Assembly (NCBI GenBank): GCA_905221605.1
Contig: CAJNDS010001205.1
Location: forward strand, 1-27,500
Source of the DNA: Symbiodinium natans
Taxonomy: Eukaryota; Sar; Dinophyceae; Suessiales; Symbiodiniaceae
Reading direction: 5' to 3'
DNA length: 27,500 nucleotides
Part shown: positions 1 to 9,147 of the stretch, one piece after another
Layout of the letters: each line of letters opens with the position of its first letter
Numbering within the stretch: position 1 is the stretch's first letter
Program-made: the position numbers and the translations under genes
Notes under the pieces: generated by a model
Database searches by the model: none
Told to the model about the DNA's origin: nothing
Seen by the model: only the letters and a program-made list of their open reading frames with translations

Positions 1-2
1 GC

Positions 3-1103
3 GAGTGCGGCGGCGAGATCGCCCGCCGGGTGTTGGGACCCGGTCTGCGAACCTCCGCCGTCTGAACCTCGCTTCAGGGCTTCTATCTCCATCTCTAGAG
101 CAGCAAGCTTCGCGCGCAAAGGGGAATCGCCGTCCGTCGCGCCCAGGACACGGGCCGCGGAAGGACCACCTGCAACCTCAGCAGTGTGCAAACCTCCACG
201 GTCCAAACCTACCCCCAACCCACTTGCAGTCGCAGGCTGTGGGAGCCCTGGGGAACGCGGCCCCACGGCTTCAACTGGCACATCGGACGGGGAGCTCCAA
301 ACCTTCTCTTGGCTCGAGCTTTCTTTTCCCCCTAACGCGAGGATAAGCTCCCCGATGCATTGGATTTTGCGCTGAATCTCCTCTGCGTCTTCGGGGTCCT
401 CGCCACCGCGCAAAGCCGCGACCGAGAACCTGGTCCGCAGCCGACGGACCATCTTCGTAGGATGCCAGTCCCCGCCTATCTTGGAGAACTCATCCGCAAG
501 GAGGGTGGCTTTGGTGCTTAAGGCGTCAAGGTCACGGGAGCTCACCGTGACTCCATGCGCTTTCAGCGCGAGGACAATCCGCGAAACGCGCGTCAAGTAG
601 TCCGCGACCGGTTCTTGGTCTGGACGGAAAATCGCGCGCAGCTCCGCCTGCAAGCCCTCTGCGGTGCCTGGCACTGAACCTGCTGTCGACGGCGGACCGG
701 ACGGTCCCGCCGGGCGGGACCCTGGTGCCGTAGCAGGGACATCAGCACCGGTAGGGACCATGGCCAGCTCCCTAGCCGCGGCGCTGACGTCCACCCGCGG
801 CGGACTGTCGCCTCCAGCGCCCGAGGCCTCAGGGACTAGCTCGGCGTCCTCTTCTTCTTCCTCTTCATCCTCGTCCTCCTCTTCGGCGTCATGGAGGAAC
901 TTCATGACTTTCCGCCAGAGAGCCGCCTCTTGCTCTGGCGTAGTGCTGACCCCATCCCGCTTGGACAATGGACGGCTGCCAGTCTCCCTACGCCACTTAA
1001 GCCAAGCGACGTAGCTCATCCGCTCGGGATAGGGAACGTCTCCACCCTCGATAGCTTCGAGGAGGGTGACGCCCTCAGCCTGACCTGCAACCTCTGCGGA
1101 CAT
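3..1103 (-). CDS. Gag-like protein of an LTR retrotransposon, 3'-partial
   Basis: An uninterrupted minus-strand frame starts at ATG 1103 and continues past the left window edge, giving 367 codons without a stop. It was placed as gag because it begins about 200 bp inside a complete LTR (1308-1770). Residues 1-70 are helical and tryptophan-rich. A Glu/Asp run follows at about residues 71-86, then a Pro/Ala/Ser-rich linker. Residues about 145-240 form a predicted helical block (containing FRPDQEPVADYLTRVSRI) that resembles capsid-type regions of LTR-element Gag proteins. A short coiled-coil-like stretch (LRAKLAALEMEIEALKRG) lies near the edge. No zinc knuckle, protease or reverse transcriptase is visible, since those would lie to the left. 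Codon use is GC-rich and shows no breaks. Gag identity is inferred from position and general character, not from a recognised signature motif. Confidence 0.6.
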   Translation of the reverse strand, partial: MSAEVAGQAEGVTLLEAIEGGDVPYPERMSYVAWLKWRRETGSRPLSKRDGVSTTPEQEAALWRKVMKFLHDAEEEDEDEEEEEEDAELVPEASGAGGDSPPRVDVSAAARELAMVPTGADVPATAPGSRPAGPSGPPSTAGSVPGTAEGLQAELRAIFRPDQEPVADYLTRVSRIVLALKAHGVTVSSRDLDALSTKATLLADEFSKIGGDWHPTKMVRRLRTRFSVAALRGGEDPEDAEEIQRKIQCIGELILALGGKESSSQEKVWSSPSDVPVEAVGPRSPGLPQPATASGLGVGLDRGGLHTAEVAGGPSAARVLGATDGDSPLRAKLAALEMEIEALKRGSDGGGSQTGSQHPAGDLAAAL

Positions 1104-1124
1104 TGCCGCAACACAAGGCGAAAA

Positions 1125-1201
1125 GCCGCGCCTTGGTAAGCAGGCCGCAGGCGTGGCACGCGAAGCGCCGCGCCTTGGTTAACAGGCCGCAAGCGTGGCA
1201 C
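1125..1201 (-). repeat. 42-bp tandem duplication in the retrotransposon leader
   Basis: Two copies of a roughly 35-bp GC-rich sequence, beginning GCCGCGCCTTGGT on the plus strand, start at 1125 and 1167 (period 42). They differ at a few positions. The duplication lies in the untranslated leader between the LTR and the gag start codon. Confidence 0.8.
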
Positions 1202-1287
1202 ACAGTCCACGCGTCCAGGTCACGGACCGCGACAGACAAGCAAAGCAATGCTTGCCCACTCGGGCCGTAGGCACAAGAGCTGTACGT

Positions 1288-1305
1288 TTCCCAGAACAGC
1301 CCCCA
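1288..1305 (-). promoter_or_regulatory. Candidate primer-binding site of the LTR element
   Basis: Two bases inside the LTR end, the minus strand reads TGGGGGCTGTTCTGGG. It starts with TGG, the complement of a tRNA CCA 3' end, at the spacing expected for a minus-strand primer-binding site. I cannot name the tRNA from memory, so the call rests on position and the TGG start only. Confidence 0.45.
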
Positions 1306-1307
1306 AT

Positions 1308-1770
1308 TGTGAAGTCGACCAGCACTGGACTTGCACTAAGCCAATGCAATCACAGCCCAGTCACGCTGTTTTACGACTTCGTGAGTCCAAGCACTTGTGC
1401 AGCTACGCCTGAGTGCGTCCGGTCGGACCGCACAGCAACCTAGGAGCTACTGTACGACTCTACCGTGCTCAAAGGCACAAGCTCGGTACTTGAGCCAAAA
1501 TATTGGCATTGATACGAATTGCAAATCTACACATGCAAAGGAAAACTACAGTACTGGTTCTGGCAGCTCTGCACATGGAACGTGCGTGCTTAGACCTGCT
1601 CACAACATAACCCCTATGTATATACACCTCATATAGTCCCGTCCCTAAATCCCTAAGTAGCCAGTGAGTAACCCCTAACATACACCCCAAGGTCCCTTAT
1701 AAGGGTCCCTCCTTTAGTCCCTTGACTGATTTGGAGATCCCTTTCGGGTGCCTATGCTCAGCTCTTCACA
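1308..1770 (-). mobile_element. 5' LTR of a minus-strand LTR retrotransposon
   Basis: The 463-bp segment begins TGTGAAG and ends CTTCACA on the plus strand. These are perfect 7-bp terminal inverted repeats with the TG...CA ends typical of LTRs. In transcription order (minus strand) U3 runs from 1770 downward and holds TATA-like stretches near 1612-1640 and a TTATAAGG near 1695. The LTR ends at 1308, followed at once by a candidate primer-binding site and a gag-like frame, so this is the 5' LTR. The outer flank is AGATG at 1771; a matching target duplication cannot be checked because the other LTR lies outside the window. Confidence 0.7.
1489..1501 (-). other. Spliced-leader-like 13-mer inside the LTR
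   Basis: The minus strand reads ATTTTGGCTCAAG, identical to the last 13 bases of the conserved dinoflagellate spliced leader as I know it. Bases just upstream (GCCAAT) can also be aligned to the leader if three bases are inserted. No GT follows, so this is not an SL donor gene; it looks like an SL relic copied from a trans-spliced RNA. The match is short and could be chance, although such an exact 13-mer is unlikely in a window this size. Confidence 0.45.
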
Positions 1771-2503
1771 AGATGGTGGGACCCCATTGGGTTTGTCACG
1801 CCCTATGATAACATGCTGTAATACAGTACAGCATCCCCCTACACCCTAAAACCCGAAAAGCCAGGGTTTAGGGTTTAGGGTTTAGGGTTTAGGGTTTAGG
1901 GATTAGGGTTTAGGGTTTAGGGTTTAGGGTTTAGGGACTACCTTAACTCCGATACCCTGAATGCCAAACCCTCCATATCCCGCGAAACCGTGCTCTCCAA
2001 TGCCTGCTGATTGGTCTTGCCCACGTCGACCAAAGCTTCACCCGCCTCGCAGAATCACCCAAACCCTGAGCCCCCAAACCCTCACGAAACCCTAAACCCT
2101 ACATCCGAAATCCACATCCCGAAACCCACGCTAAACCCTAAACCCTAAACCCTAAACCCCAAACCCCAAACTCACCATGCTCCAGGCGGCCCTTTTCTAG
2201 CGAGGGTTCCCCGCTTACGGGTAAACGAATAACCCCCCCTCCCGGGCTTGGACCCCGTCACCGCGAAGAAGGTATAGGGTTTAGGGTTTAGGGTTTGGGG
2301 TTTAGGGTTCAGGGTTTAGGATTTGGGGTTTAGGGTTTGGGGTTTAGGGTTTCGGGTTTAGGGTTTAGGTTTTCAGGGTCCTGCTTCACCCTGCGGCCGA
2401 CACCCCCTAAGCTGCACAATCCGTACTGCAGGTTTAGGGTCTGGGGTTTAGGGTTTAGCGTTTCGGGTTTATAGGGTTTAGGGTTTAGGATTTAGGGTTT
2501 AGG
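1771..2503. repeat. Interstitial telomere-type tracts in alternating orientation
   Basis: TTTAGGG runs at about 1863-1934, 2274-2380 and 2427-2503 alternate with CCCTAAA runs at about 2090-2165. Units are mixed with variants (TTTGGGG, TTTCGGG). Short unique spacers lie between; the one at 1940-2060 has an open minus-strand frame (…EALVDVGKTNQQALESTV…) that I do not recognise. I see no complete gene here. Confidence 0.9.
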
Positions 2504-3184
2504 CAAACCCCAAAAATTGCAACATACAAGTACCCCAGTTCGGTCCTCGAAGGGGGCTGCATGCAGTTTGCCGTATTCGTTTGTTGTCTTGAGGGGGCTG
2601 TGGGGGGGAGAACCAATACACCGAACCCTACACTCCAAAGCCCCAAAGCCCTAGCCCTTACTCCACATCCTATGAACGTAACATCTCCACGTCCCCGCCT
2701 ACTGGACATCCCAGAAAGACTGTCGCTGCAGGCTATTCAGACCCAATCTCCTCAAACCTCCACCCTGGCCCTGAACCCTATACACACTAATCCACCCCGC
2801 GCAAGAAGCACAAGAAGGAGGAGAATTAGCAATTCGGGCTACCCTAAACCCTAAACCCTAAACCCTAAACCCTAAACCCTAAACCCTAAACCCTAAACCT
2901 TAGGTTCAGGGCTTCGGGCCGGGCTTCTGAAGCTCTAACCCGCCGCTTCCCGGAGAACACGGAACGAACGCCTGACCGATAGCTACATGTGACTCGTTTG
3001 GCGAGGGCGTTCAACCCTAAAGAGCCAACAAGGGGGGTTTAGGGTTTAGGGTTTAGGGTTTAGGGTTTAGGGTTTAGGGTTTAGGGTTTAGGGTTCCCCA
3101 AACCCTAGACCCTAAACAAATACACAACACTCAAAGAGTACAAGGTGTGCCTCAGCTTGCCTCCAGCAACTCAAAACCCCAAAA
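2504..3184. repeat. Unique spacer with CCCTAAA and TTTAGGG tracts
   Basis: CCCTAAA units occupy about 2842-2898 and TTTAGGG units about 3036-3095. The stretches 2504-2840 and 2900-3035 are unique. Open frames in them run into the repeat and have no recognisable domain, so no gene is called. Confidence 0.8.
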
Positions 3185-3286
3185 TTGGGATGCTCCCCCC
3201 TTATACTAGCAATCCGTATCAGGGATTGTAATAGAGGGTACTAGAATCCCTATGAAGGACTGCTAGTAGAAGGGGGAACATCCCAA
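3185..3286. mobile_element. Small inverted-repeat element, family 1, copy 1
   Basis: This 102-bp segment starts TTGGGATGCTCCCCCCTTAT and ends AAGGGGGAACATCCCAA. The ends are imperfect inverted repeats of about 25 bp that also share a CTAGCA block. There is no coding capacity, which fits a MITE-like non-autonomous element. A related copy with the same ends lies at 20775-20885. No target duplication could be assigned. Confidence 0.65.
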
Positions 3287-3299
3287 CCCCTAAACCCAA

Positions 3300-3544
3300 T
3301 AAAACCCTAAACCCTAAACCCGAAAACCCTAAAACCCTAAAACCCTAAAACCATAAAACCCTAAACGCTAAACGCGAAACGCTAAACGCTAAACGCTAAA
3401 CCCTAAACCCTAAACCCTCGAGTCCTGTAGCTTTTTGACGGTGCCCTCCATGGTCTGACCTCGTCATGTCCCACTTCGCAGGCTTGTGAAAGAGAGGGTC
3501 TCGTAACTTCGCAAGGATTAGGGTTTAGGGTTTAGGGTTTAGGT
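3300..3544. repeat. Degenerate CCCTAAA tract, unique spacer, then TTTAGGG tract
   Basis: About 3300-3418 is a CCCTAAA array with many variants (CCCTAAAA, CGCTAAA). About 3518-3543 is in the opposite orientation. The 100-bp spacer between them shows nothing recognisable. Confidence 0.85.
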
Positions 3545-3609
3545 TGGGGATCCCTTCTAACACGTTCTCTTTATCGGATTTGGGGTACCAAGTTGGCTAC
3601 CATTGCCAA

Positions 3610-3709
3610 GCCTGGTTAACTCCTATTGTTGGCGAGTTAACCCTAAATCCTGGGCCTGGTTAACTCCTATTTTGGGCCAAGTTGACTCTTACCCCTGGGC
3701 CTGGTTCAC
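3610..3709. repeat. GTTAAC-containing 44-45-bp tandem repeat
   Basis: GCCTGGTTAACTCCTATT starts at 3610 and again at 3654, and a partial third unit starts at 3699. The 15-mer CCTGGTTAACTCCTA recurs exactly at 9042 in the spacer between the two large genes, so the two arrays are related. Confidence 0.75.
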
Positions 3710-3922
3710 AACCAATCCGCGGGCCCTTAACCCGTCGCCCATAAACCTAAGGCTAAGTCTAAGACCAAACCCCTGCCCAAACCCCAGCCCTGGCGTGCCT
3801 CAGCGATCCGATCAGCAGCATCAGTGAATAGATTTTTGCTGAAGCTGAGTGGGGCTTCGAGATTGTGTTGAGGGCATGTTTCGCCCGGCAGGCCACTTTC
3901 GGGCCACATGGCTAAGTACCAC

Positions 3923-3950
3923 GGTATGGTATGGTATGGTATGGTATGGT
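3923..3950. repeat. (GGTAT)n microsatellite
   Basis: Five to six perfect GGTAT units. The surrounding 3800-4110 sequence is otherwise unique and has no gene that I can support. Confidence 0.95.
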
Positions 3951-4109
3951 CCCATACAACATCGTATGGTCTGGCATGGTAAGATTAAAAGATACGACAG
4001 GTTTCTGTACAAAGCTCGCAAACATATCACATCGACGTGTGACATAAGCGGCTGGGAACTCGGCAAGCACAGCCACGCCCTGAGGACCTCAAGGCCTCTG
4101 AAACACCCT

Positions 4110-4335
4110 GAGCAACCCTAAACCCAAAAGACTCAAGGCTAAACCTAAACCCAAAACCCTAAACGGTTTAGGGTTTCGGCGGTTTAGGGTTTAAAGTTTA
4201 GGGTTTAGGGTTTAGGCTAAACCCTAAACCGTTTCTAAGCCCTGCCTAAACTATTAACTTGAAAGTCTAAACCCTAAAGCCTTAAAACCTAACCCTTAAA
4301 CCCTAAACCCTAAAGCCTGAACCCTGCACCCTAAG
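4110..4335. repeat. Degenerate telomere-type block 3' of the helical-protein gene
   Basis: Mixed CCCTAAA and TTTAGGG units form small head-to-head inversions, for example around 4160-4230. The block begins about 190 bp beyond the stop codon of the minus-strand gene. Bases 4336-4525 would be its 3' untranslated region; no AATAAA-type signal is evident. Confidence 0.85.
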
Positions 4336-4525
4336 TCAAAACTCCACCACCAAGACCTGGTTAAGAGGGGGGTAGGCTTGGGCTCTGGCCTCGGCTTGCA
4401 AAGTTGCTGGCACATCCCCTGCAAATATGTTACAACGCCAGTCCCAGTAAAACTATGTGCACGAAAATGCGAAGCGAGCAAAAGGTCAACCTGCTGCATT
4501 CCCCTCTCCACTCGCAGAGTGAAGC

Positions 4526-7500
4526 TCACTTGGTGCTTCCCTTCAGGGCGGCGGCCCTCTTGGACAGAGCCGGTTCAGCAAGGATCTTCTTTTTCTCCAA
4601 GATGTTCTGGCACCTGCTGACCAGCCCAAGCCGGGTTTCACCTGGTTGCAAGGTCCGAGTCAATGCTTGAGCCAAGGTCATGCTTCCATTCATGTACCGG
4701 ACGGTTGCCATAGTGGCTTTGCCAGACTGGTTGTCCTGAGCCACTGCACCGTTGACTGCTTGGAAGTCCCTGACGTCAACCAAGGTAGCCGCAATCAGAG
4801 AACTGGTAACTTCAGTCATCCAATCGCTCACTGGCACCAGCTTCAAGTCACTCAAGAAGGAAGCACTTTCTGAAAGAATGCGATCGGCCCGAGTACCTGA
4901 ATGAACGAGCTTTTGCATATTCGAATCGTTTGCTAAGTCCGAGATGGCCTGCTTGTCCAAAGGGTCTGACTGGAAGATGGCCACAGCATCCTGCGCGGTC
5001 ATCAGGTCTGTGTAGAAGCCCTTGACACTCGAGACGAGGCTTTCGATGTCGTTGGCCATAACCGCCACGATGTCGCCGCACGATTCCCGCATGGTCTTTT
5101 GAAGGGCCTTGTAGAAAGCACTGACACCATCCATGTTGCCTGTGAGGGCGACAGCCTGGACAAGCATCTCGTCGAAATGCTTGGAGGCCGACGCGAGCTT
5201 GCCGAAAACGAACTGACAGCCAAGCAGCCGAGATGTTTTGGTGTCCCACTGGATGGGGGACTCCTTCTTGGCCTGCATGGTCGCGAGCAGCATGTCCTTC
5301 CAGAGCTTTGCGCCCTTACATTCCTTCAGTTTGTTCACACAAACCATGACATACTTCGCAACTCGCAAAAGAGCACCGACTATGCAAAGGAAGGCAGCGT
5401 GCACCTGCACATTTGTTTGGCCATCCGGGCCATCCAGTTTGAGTGCAACCTTGCTCCCACCGAAGTACTTGAAATAGGAAGAAAAGGCGAAGAACCAGTC
5501 GAGGTCCTGCTTGGTCTCTGAAGAGTCCTCGGCATGGATCTCCAAGACTCCAAGAACCTCCTCTCGAAGTGTGCCCTGGACCATGTCGTCTGTGACTTCA
5601 GGCTCGAGCAGCTTGCCTGCAAAGCTGGCGAACGTGGAGCTGACCTGAGCGAGCCACCTCTCGAGGCACAGCTGCATAGCCCCAGCAAGATTGTCCAAGG
5701 CCTTGTCCAAGAAGGGAACTGTCGATGCTAGCTGCTTCCTGGCCTCCTTGTCGTTTAGCTTGCCGAAGAGCTTGGCAACCTGGGGCTCGGAGATGAGGTC
5801 CTCGTTGACATCCTCAGTGAGAACTTTCGTGATGACCTGGAAAGCATCCTTCAACACACTCATGTATGCCTTGACGACTGAGATCTCCTGCTCCAAGCTT
5901 TCTGCCAAAGACTTGCCGAGAAGCTTGGCAAGGGGAACCTTTGCCAGTGGATGAAAGCCACCCATTTGACCGATCATCTCGAACAACACCGGGCCATCGG
6001 CTCCCAATGAACCCTTCGCCCAAATTTGCATGTGGCGCAGAAGGGGTTCGCCAAACTGCTTTGCATACTTTGCACGAACAACGGACATCAAAGCTCCATA
6101 CAGCTCGTCGACTTTGGCACTGACTAGCTTGACAGCATCCTGCGAACTTGCCAGGAGTTCCTCGCTGGCCTTCTCCCTGAAGCCCAAAAACTTGGCCGTC
6201 ATCTCCACGAACTTCGCTTGCCCGGGGATGACAATATCCCACTCGCCACCATCCCTCTGCTTCAGGAGGACCTCAGCATCAAAGTTTCTCATGCCTTGGG
6301 CAAGATTGACGGCTGAGTCGATGTCAAGCGCAAGCAGGAGGTCAGAGCGATGCTGCTGCACGAGCTGCGAAACCCGAGAGCAAATCTCAACCCCCACAGG
6401 GCTCATTGCCACGGCAGTGTACAAGGGACCACTTCTGGCTTTCGTGAGGCTAGTTCTGGCATTCTCCAGCTGCTCGCAGGCGGCTGAATCAAGACCATGT
6501 GGCTGCAAGGTCGCTGCCACCAGGTTTGCTACCTTGTTGATGTCCTCCACGATGAGGCACTTGGCTTCCGAAAGCTGGCTCTGCAAGGACGAAGCCTTCC
6601 AGATGGTCAGGAAATCCGAAATGTCTTTGATCGTGGCGTTGACGATGTTCTTCTTCTCCATTTGCGCCAGCTCCGGTTCTTTCGCCTTCGGCACCACGGA
6701 CGTCATGAAGAGCTGTGTCAAGCAAGCTCCAAGACACGCGCACTGAAAGTCGCGAACTTCAGCAGGAACCTCCTTGCCTGCAGAGTCGGATGCGGGCATG
6801 AGCGAACTGACACCATCGGGAAATTCCGTCTTGAACTTCGTATCCAGAAACTTGCACACTTGCTCAAAGTGCCGCAACTGCATGTGCTCTTCAGCTGCCC
6901 GACGACAGATGACGCTCGTGATGTTCTTAGGCAGCTGGACACCCACCGCCTCCAAAGCACGAGCCCGCTGCGATAAGGTCGCTGGGCTTGCCTCCAAGAA
7001 AACAAATCAAGAAACGACAACTAAACGAAAAGCAAGCTTAGAAAAAAATGAGATGCCTGGCCTCGGTGTCCTGCAGGGCTTCAAGGAAGTCAGCAGACAG
7101 CTCCATATTTCGAAATTCGGTCTTCAAGTCGTCCCAGACTTTGGCAGCTCGTGAACCAGGGCCGTGGGCTCGAATGGATTCCATGTAGAGGCCTGTCAAC
7201 TCCTCAGTCAATCTGGACTGCACCTTCTCCTTCATGGATACGGCCCTGGTGAACGGAAAGCGTGTCACTAGTGGGTCCTGAAGGGAGACACGAAGTTGCT
7301 GAGCTTGAAGTACCATGGCCTCGCTCTTCTCCAGCTCACGGCTCTCGTTGCACTTCTTCCTACCAATCTTTGGGAGCCCAAGCTGTGCAAAGCCCAGCCC
7401 TGCTGGCTCCTCTGGGTTGACTCTGGGGGCACCCTCGTTGTGAGTGCACTCGTTGCGGGATGACCGGGCTGTCCTGGCTCGCTTGGACCTGGCCGGTCTA

Positions 7501-7624
7501 TCTTCGTCGTCCGACTCCTTGGCTGGCTTCGAGTTGCCGGTGCCTGACATGTTGTTTGGAATTTACAAACCCATCAACTTTTGTTCTCCTATTCCCAGCC
7601 GTTTCTCTCTCTCTCTCTCTCTCT

Positions 7625-7692
<68 letters not shown>

Positions 7693-8701
7693 AAACCCTA
7701 AACCCTAAACCCTAAACCCTAAACCGTAAACCCTAAGCCCTAAACCCTAAACCCTAAACCCTAAACCCTAAACCCTAAACCCTAAACCCTAAACCCTAAA
7801 CCCTAAACCCTAGACCCTAGACCCTAAACCCTAAACCCTAAACCCTAACCCTAACCGAAACCCTAAACCCTAAACCGCGTAAACCCTATGCCTATAGCCT
7901 CAACCCTAAACCCTAAAGTCTAAACCCTAAACTCTAGGGGTTTGGTTTAGCCGCAGTCCGATCCGCAGTGCCTCCGATGTTGTTGTCACCCCACAAGATC
8001 GCTGCCAAGTCGTCGTCGCTGTCAGCTCCGCCCTTCGCCTTGGACTTGCTTAAGACGATGTCCTGACCGTCAGATGCTGCAGCTGAAGAGGCCACATTGA
8101 CGGACTTCTCGAGAGAAGAAAAAGCCAGGCATGGATCAGGGCCATCGGCGTCCTCGCTGTCAGCCACAGACACACTTTGGCGAGCCTTCTTTGACGAGTT
8201 GGTCGAAACCTCGATGCATCCGATGGCCCATTCCTTCAGCACAGCTCCTCGGACTTGCTTCCCCATGTGAGGCACACTCTGCAACTTCTTTGGCACAGGT
8301 TTCCCATGATCCTTGAGAAGCGCCACGGGCCACAAATACCCGAGTATCTGCTTCGTCTCCAAGCCTGACTCGGACACAGCCGCCACGGACGTGGCACGTT
8401 TCCGAGCTCGTCGCTGACCTTGTCGTCTGGCTGACTCCCACGGAAGCAGGCCACTCATGTACTCGGCATGGTTGTCATCGTCCTCGAGGAGGGAGTACCG
8501 TTCTTCGCTGGAAAGCTTCGAGTAGGCGTCAGAATTGGACATGAAACTGAAGCACGGCTTGCATTGGGCAGCACCTGGAACTCGGCGCTTCAGCAAGTCT
8601 CCCTCGGCTGGACCCTGAACGATGGGGTTTGGGGTGGTCAAGAAAGACCGCCTGCAAGTTTTGCAGGTCGGGGGCCCCGTCTTGCCAGATGCCGATGCCA
8701 T
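4526..8701 (-). CDS. CxxC-CxxC zinc-binding-like, long helical nuclear protein (three exons), unrecognised
   Basis: Proposed join on the minus strand: 8701-7972, 7543-7062, 6991-4526, giving about 1225 aa with all junctions in phase. Residues 13-16 (CKTC) and 47-50 (CKPC) look like a zinc-binding CxxC...CxxC pair. Basic clusters at about 92-102 (RRQGQRRARKR) and 262-273 (RSKRARTARSSR) suggest nuclear targeting. Acidic Ser-rich patches lie between them. From about residue 405 onward, one 2.5-kb exon encodes some 820 residues of Ala/Leu/Lys/Glu-rich, predicted all-helical sequence with no motif that I recognise. ATG 8701 was chosen because no upstream in-frame ATG exists and a pyrimidine-rich AG acceptor lies 11 bases before it. 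The long exon alone has no ATG start, so treating it as a separate gene is less likely. The exon structure rests on phase and splice sites only. Confidence 0.65.
6992..7061 (-). other. Intron 2 of the helical-protein gene (GC-AG, 70 nt)
   Basis: The upstream exon ends ACCGAG and the intron begins GCCAGG. The intron ends TTTTCTTGGAG and the next exon begins GCAAGC. Both edges carry the direct repeat GAGGC, and the splice is phase 0. An in-frame TAA just inside the intron would end the upstream frame if it were unspliced. No GT donor fits the phase as well. Confidence 0.55.
7604..7690. repeat. (CT)n microsatellite inside intron 1
   Basis: About 85 bp of nearly pure CT dinucleotides (GA on the transcribed-sense strand) directly abut the CCCTAAA array. 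On the plus strand this creates artefactual Leu-Ser frames. Confidence 0.95.
7690..7937. repeat. Longest CCCTAAA array, inside intron 1
   Basis: Roughly 30 units of CCCTAAA on the plus strand, with a few variants (CCGTAAA, CCCTAGA, CCCTAA). In the sense of the gene these read TTTAGGG. The array ends a few bases before the exon-proximal TAG that terminates the unspliced upstream frame. Confidence 0.95.
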
Positions 8702-8712
8702 GCGAGTCAGGT

Positions 8713-8741
8713 CTGGGAGTGGGAGAGGGCAAGAAAGCTGA
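8713..8741 (-). promoter_or_regulatory. Candidate SL trans-splice acceptor of the helical-protein gene
   Basis: The minus strand reads a long pyrimidine tract (CTTTCTTGCCCTCTCCCACT) followed by CCCAG, 11 bases before ATG 8701. This is the expected arrangement for spliced-leader addition in dinoflagellate mRNAs. Confidence 0.45.
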
Positions 8742-8934
8742 AACGTTTGACCCTGCAAGTTCTGCAAGACATTCCTGTGTTCCGACAACAAGCTGTCAGG
8801 GCACGACTAGCTCAAATGCAAGCAATCTGACTTCAGACCATTGTGTGAAGCTCAAAAAAAAAGCTTGATGCTCTCTGCTGTTCAGGCTTTTGCTTAAGGT
8901 TTTCGGCTTGTGGAGCACCAGATTCTGCACGAAA

Positions 8935-9083
8935 AGTTAACTCTTGGGGGGCCCCGGTTAGCGGTTAACTTCCAGGCCGAAATTAAGGGTTAACTGTGCT
9001 CCCCCCCTAGGTTTTGAGCGGTTAACCCTTAATTCTGGCCCCCTGGTTAACTCCTAACTGGGCCCCCCCTAAGGGTTAACTGG
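8935..9083. repeat. GTTAAC-rich repeat in the spacer between the two genes
   Basis: GTTAAC or close variants occur about five times with GGGGCCCC-like and CCTTAATTCTGGCC spacers. It shares CCTGGTTAACTCCTA with the array at 3610. The whole 8702-9147 spacer has no telomere-type tract and no gene. Confidence 0.7.
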
Positions 9084-9147
9084 TCGATGCAACTCGTGGT
9101 CACACTGGTCACACCGATGCCCTTTTCGACTCGTTCTGCAAACAAAT

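Larger units (their letters stand above)
7544..7971 (-). other. Intron 1 of the helical-protein gene (GC-AG, 428 nt) made mostly of repeats
   Basis: The upstream exon ends ATCGGAG with the intron starting GCACTG; the intron ends ATGTCAG with the next exon starting GCACCGG. The repeat AGGCAC spans both junctions and the phase is 1 on both sides, turning IGG/TAD into IGG/TGN without a frame break. The alternative is that the ATG at 7550 starts a separate gene. Joining is favoured because the upstream frame otherwise ends inside repeat DNA. Nearly all of the intron is TTTAGGG-type and (GA)n sequence. Confidence 0.5.

Noticed and set aside
664-1014. Plus-strand open frame with a serine run
   Set aside because: The serine run is the antisense of the acidic run in the gag-like frame.
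1862-3544. CRISPR-like pattern of repeats and spacers
   Set aside because: The repeats are 7-bp telomere-type units in tandem with irregular unique islands, in a eukaryotic setting.
4666-4675. SL-like 10-mer CTTGAGCCAA
   Set aside because: It lies inside a coding exon, is short and breaks off from the SL sequence after ten bases.
6030-6746. Plus-strand open frame of 238 codons
   Set aside because: It lies wholly antisense to the long helical exon, which has much stronger coding character and continuity.
7444-7708. Plus-strand Leu-Ser repeat proteins
   Set aside because: They are translations of the (CT)n microsatellite and of DNA antisense to the minus-strand gene.
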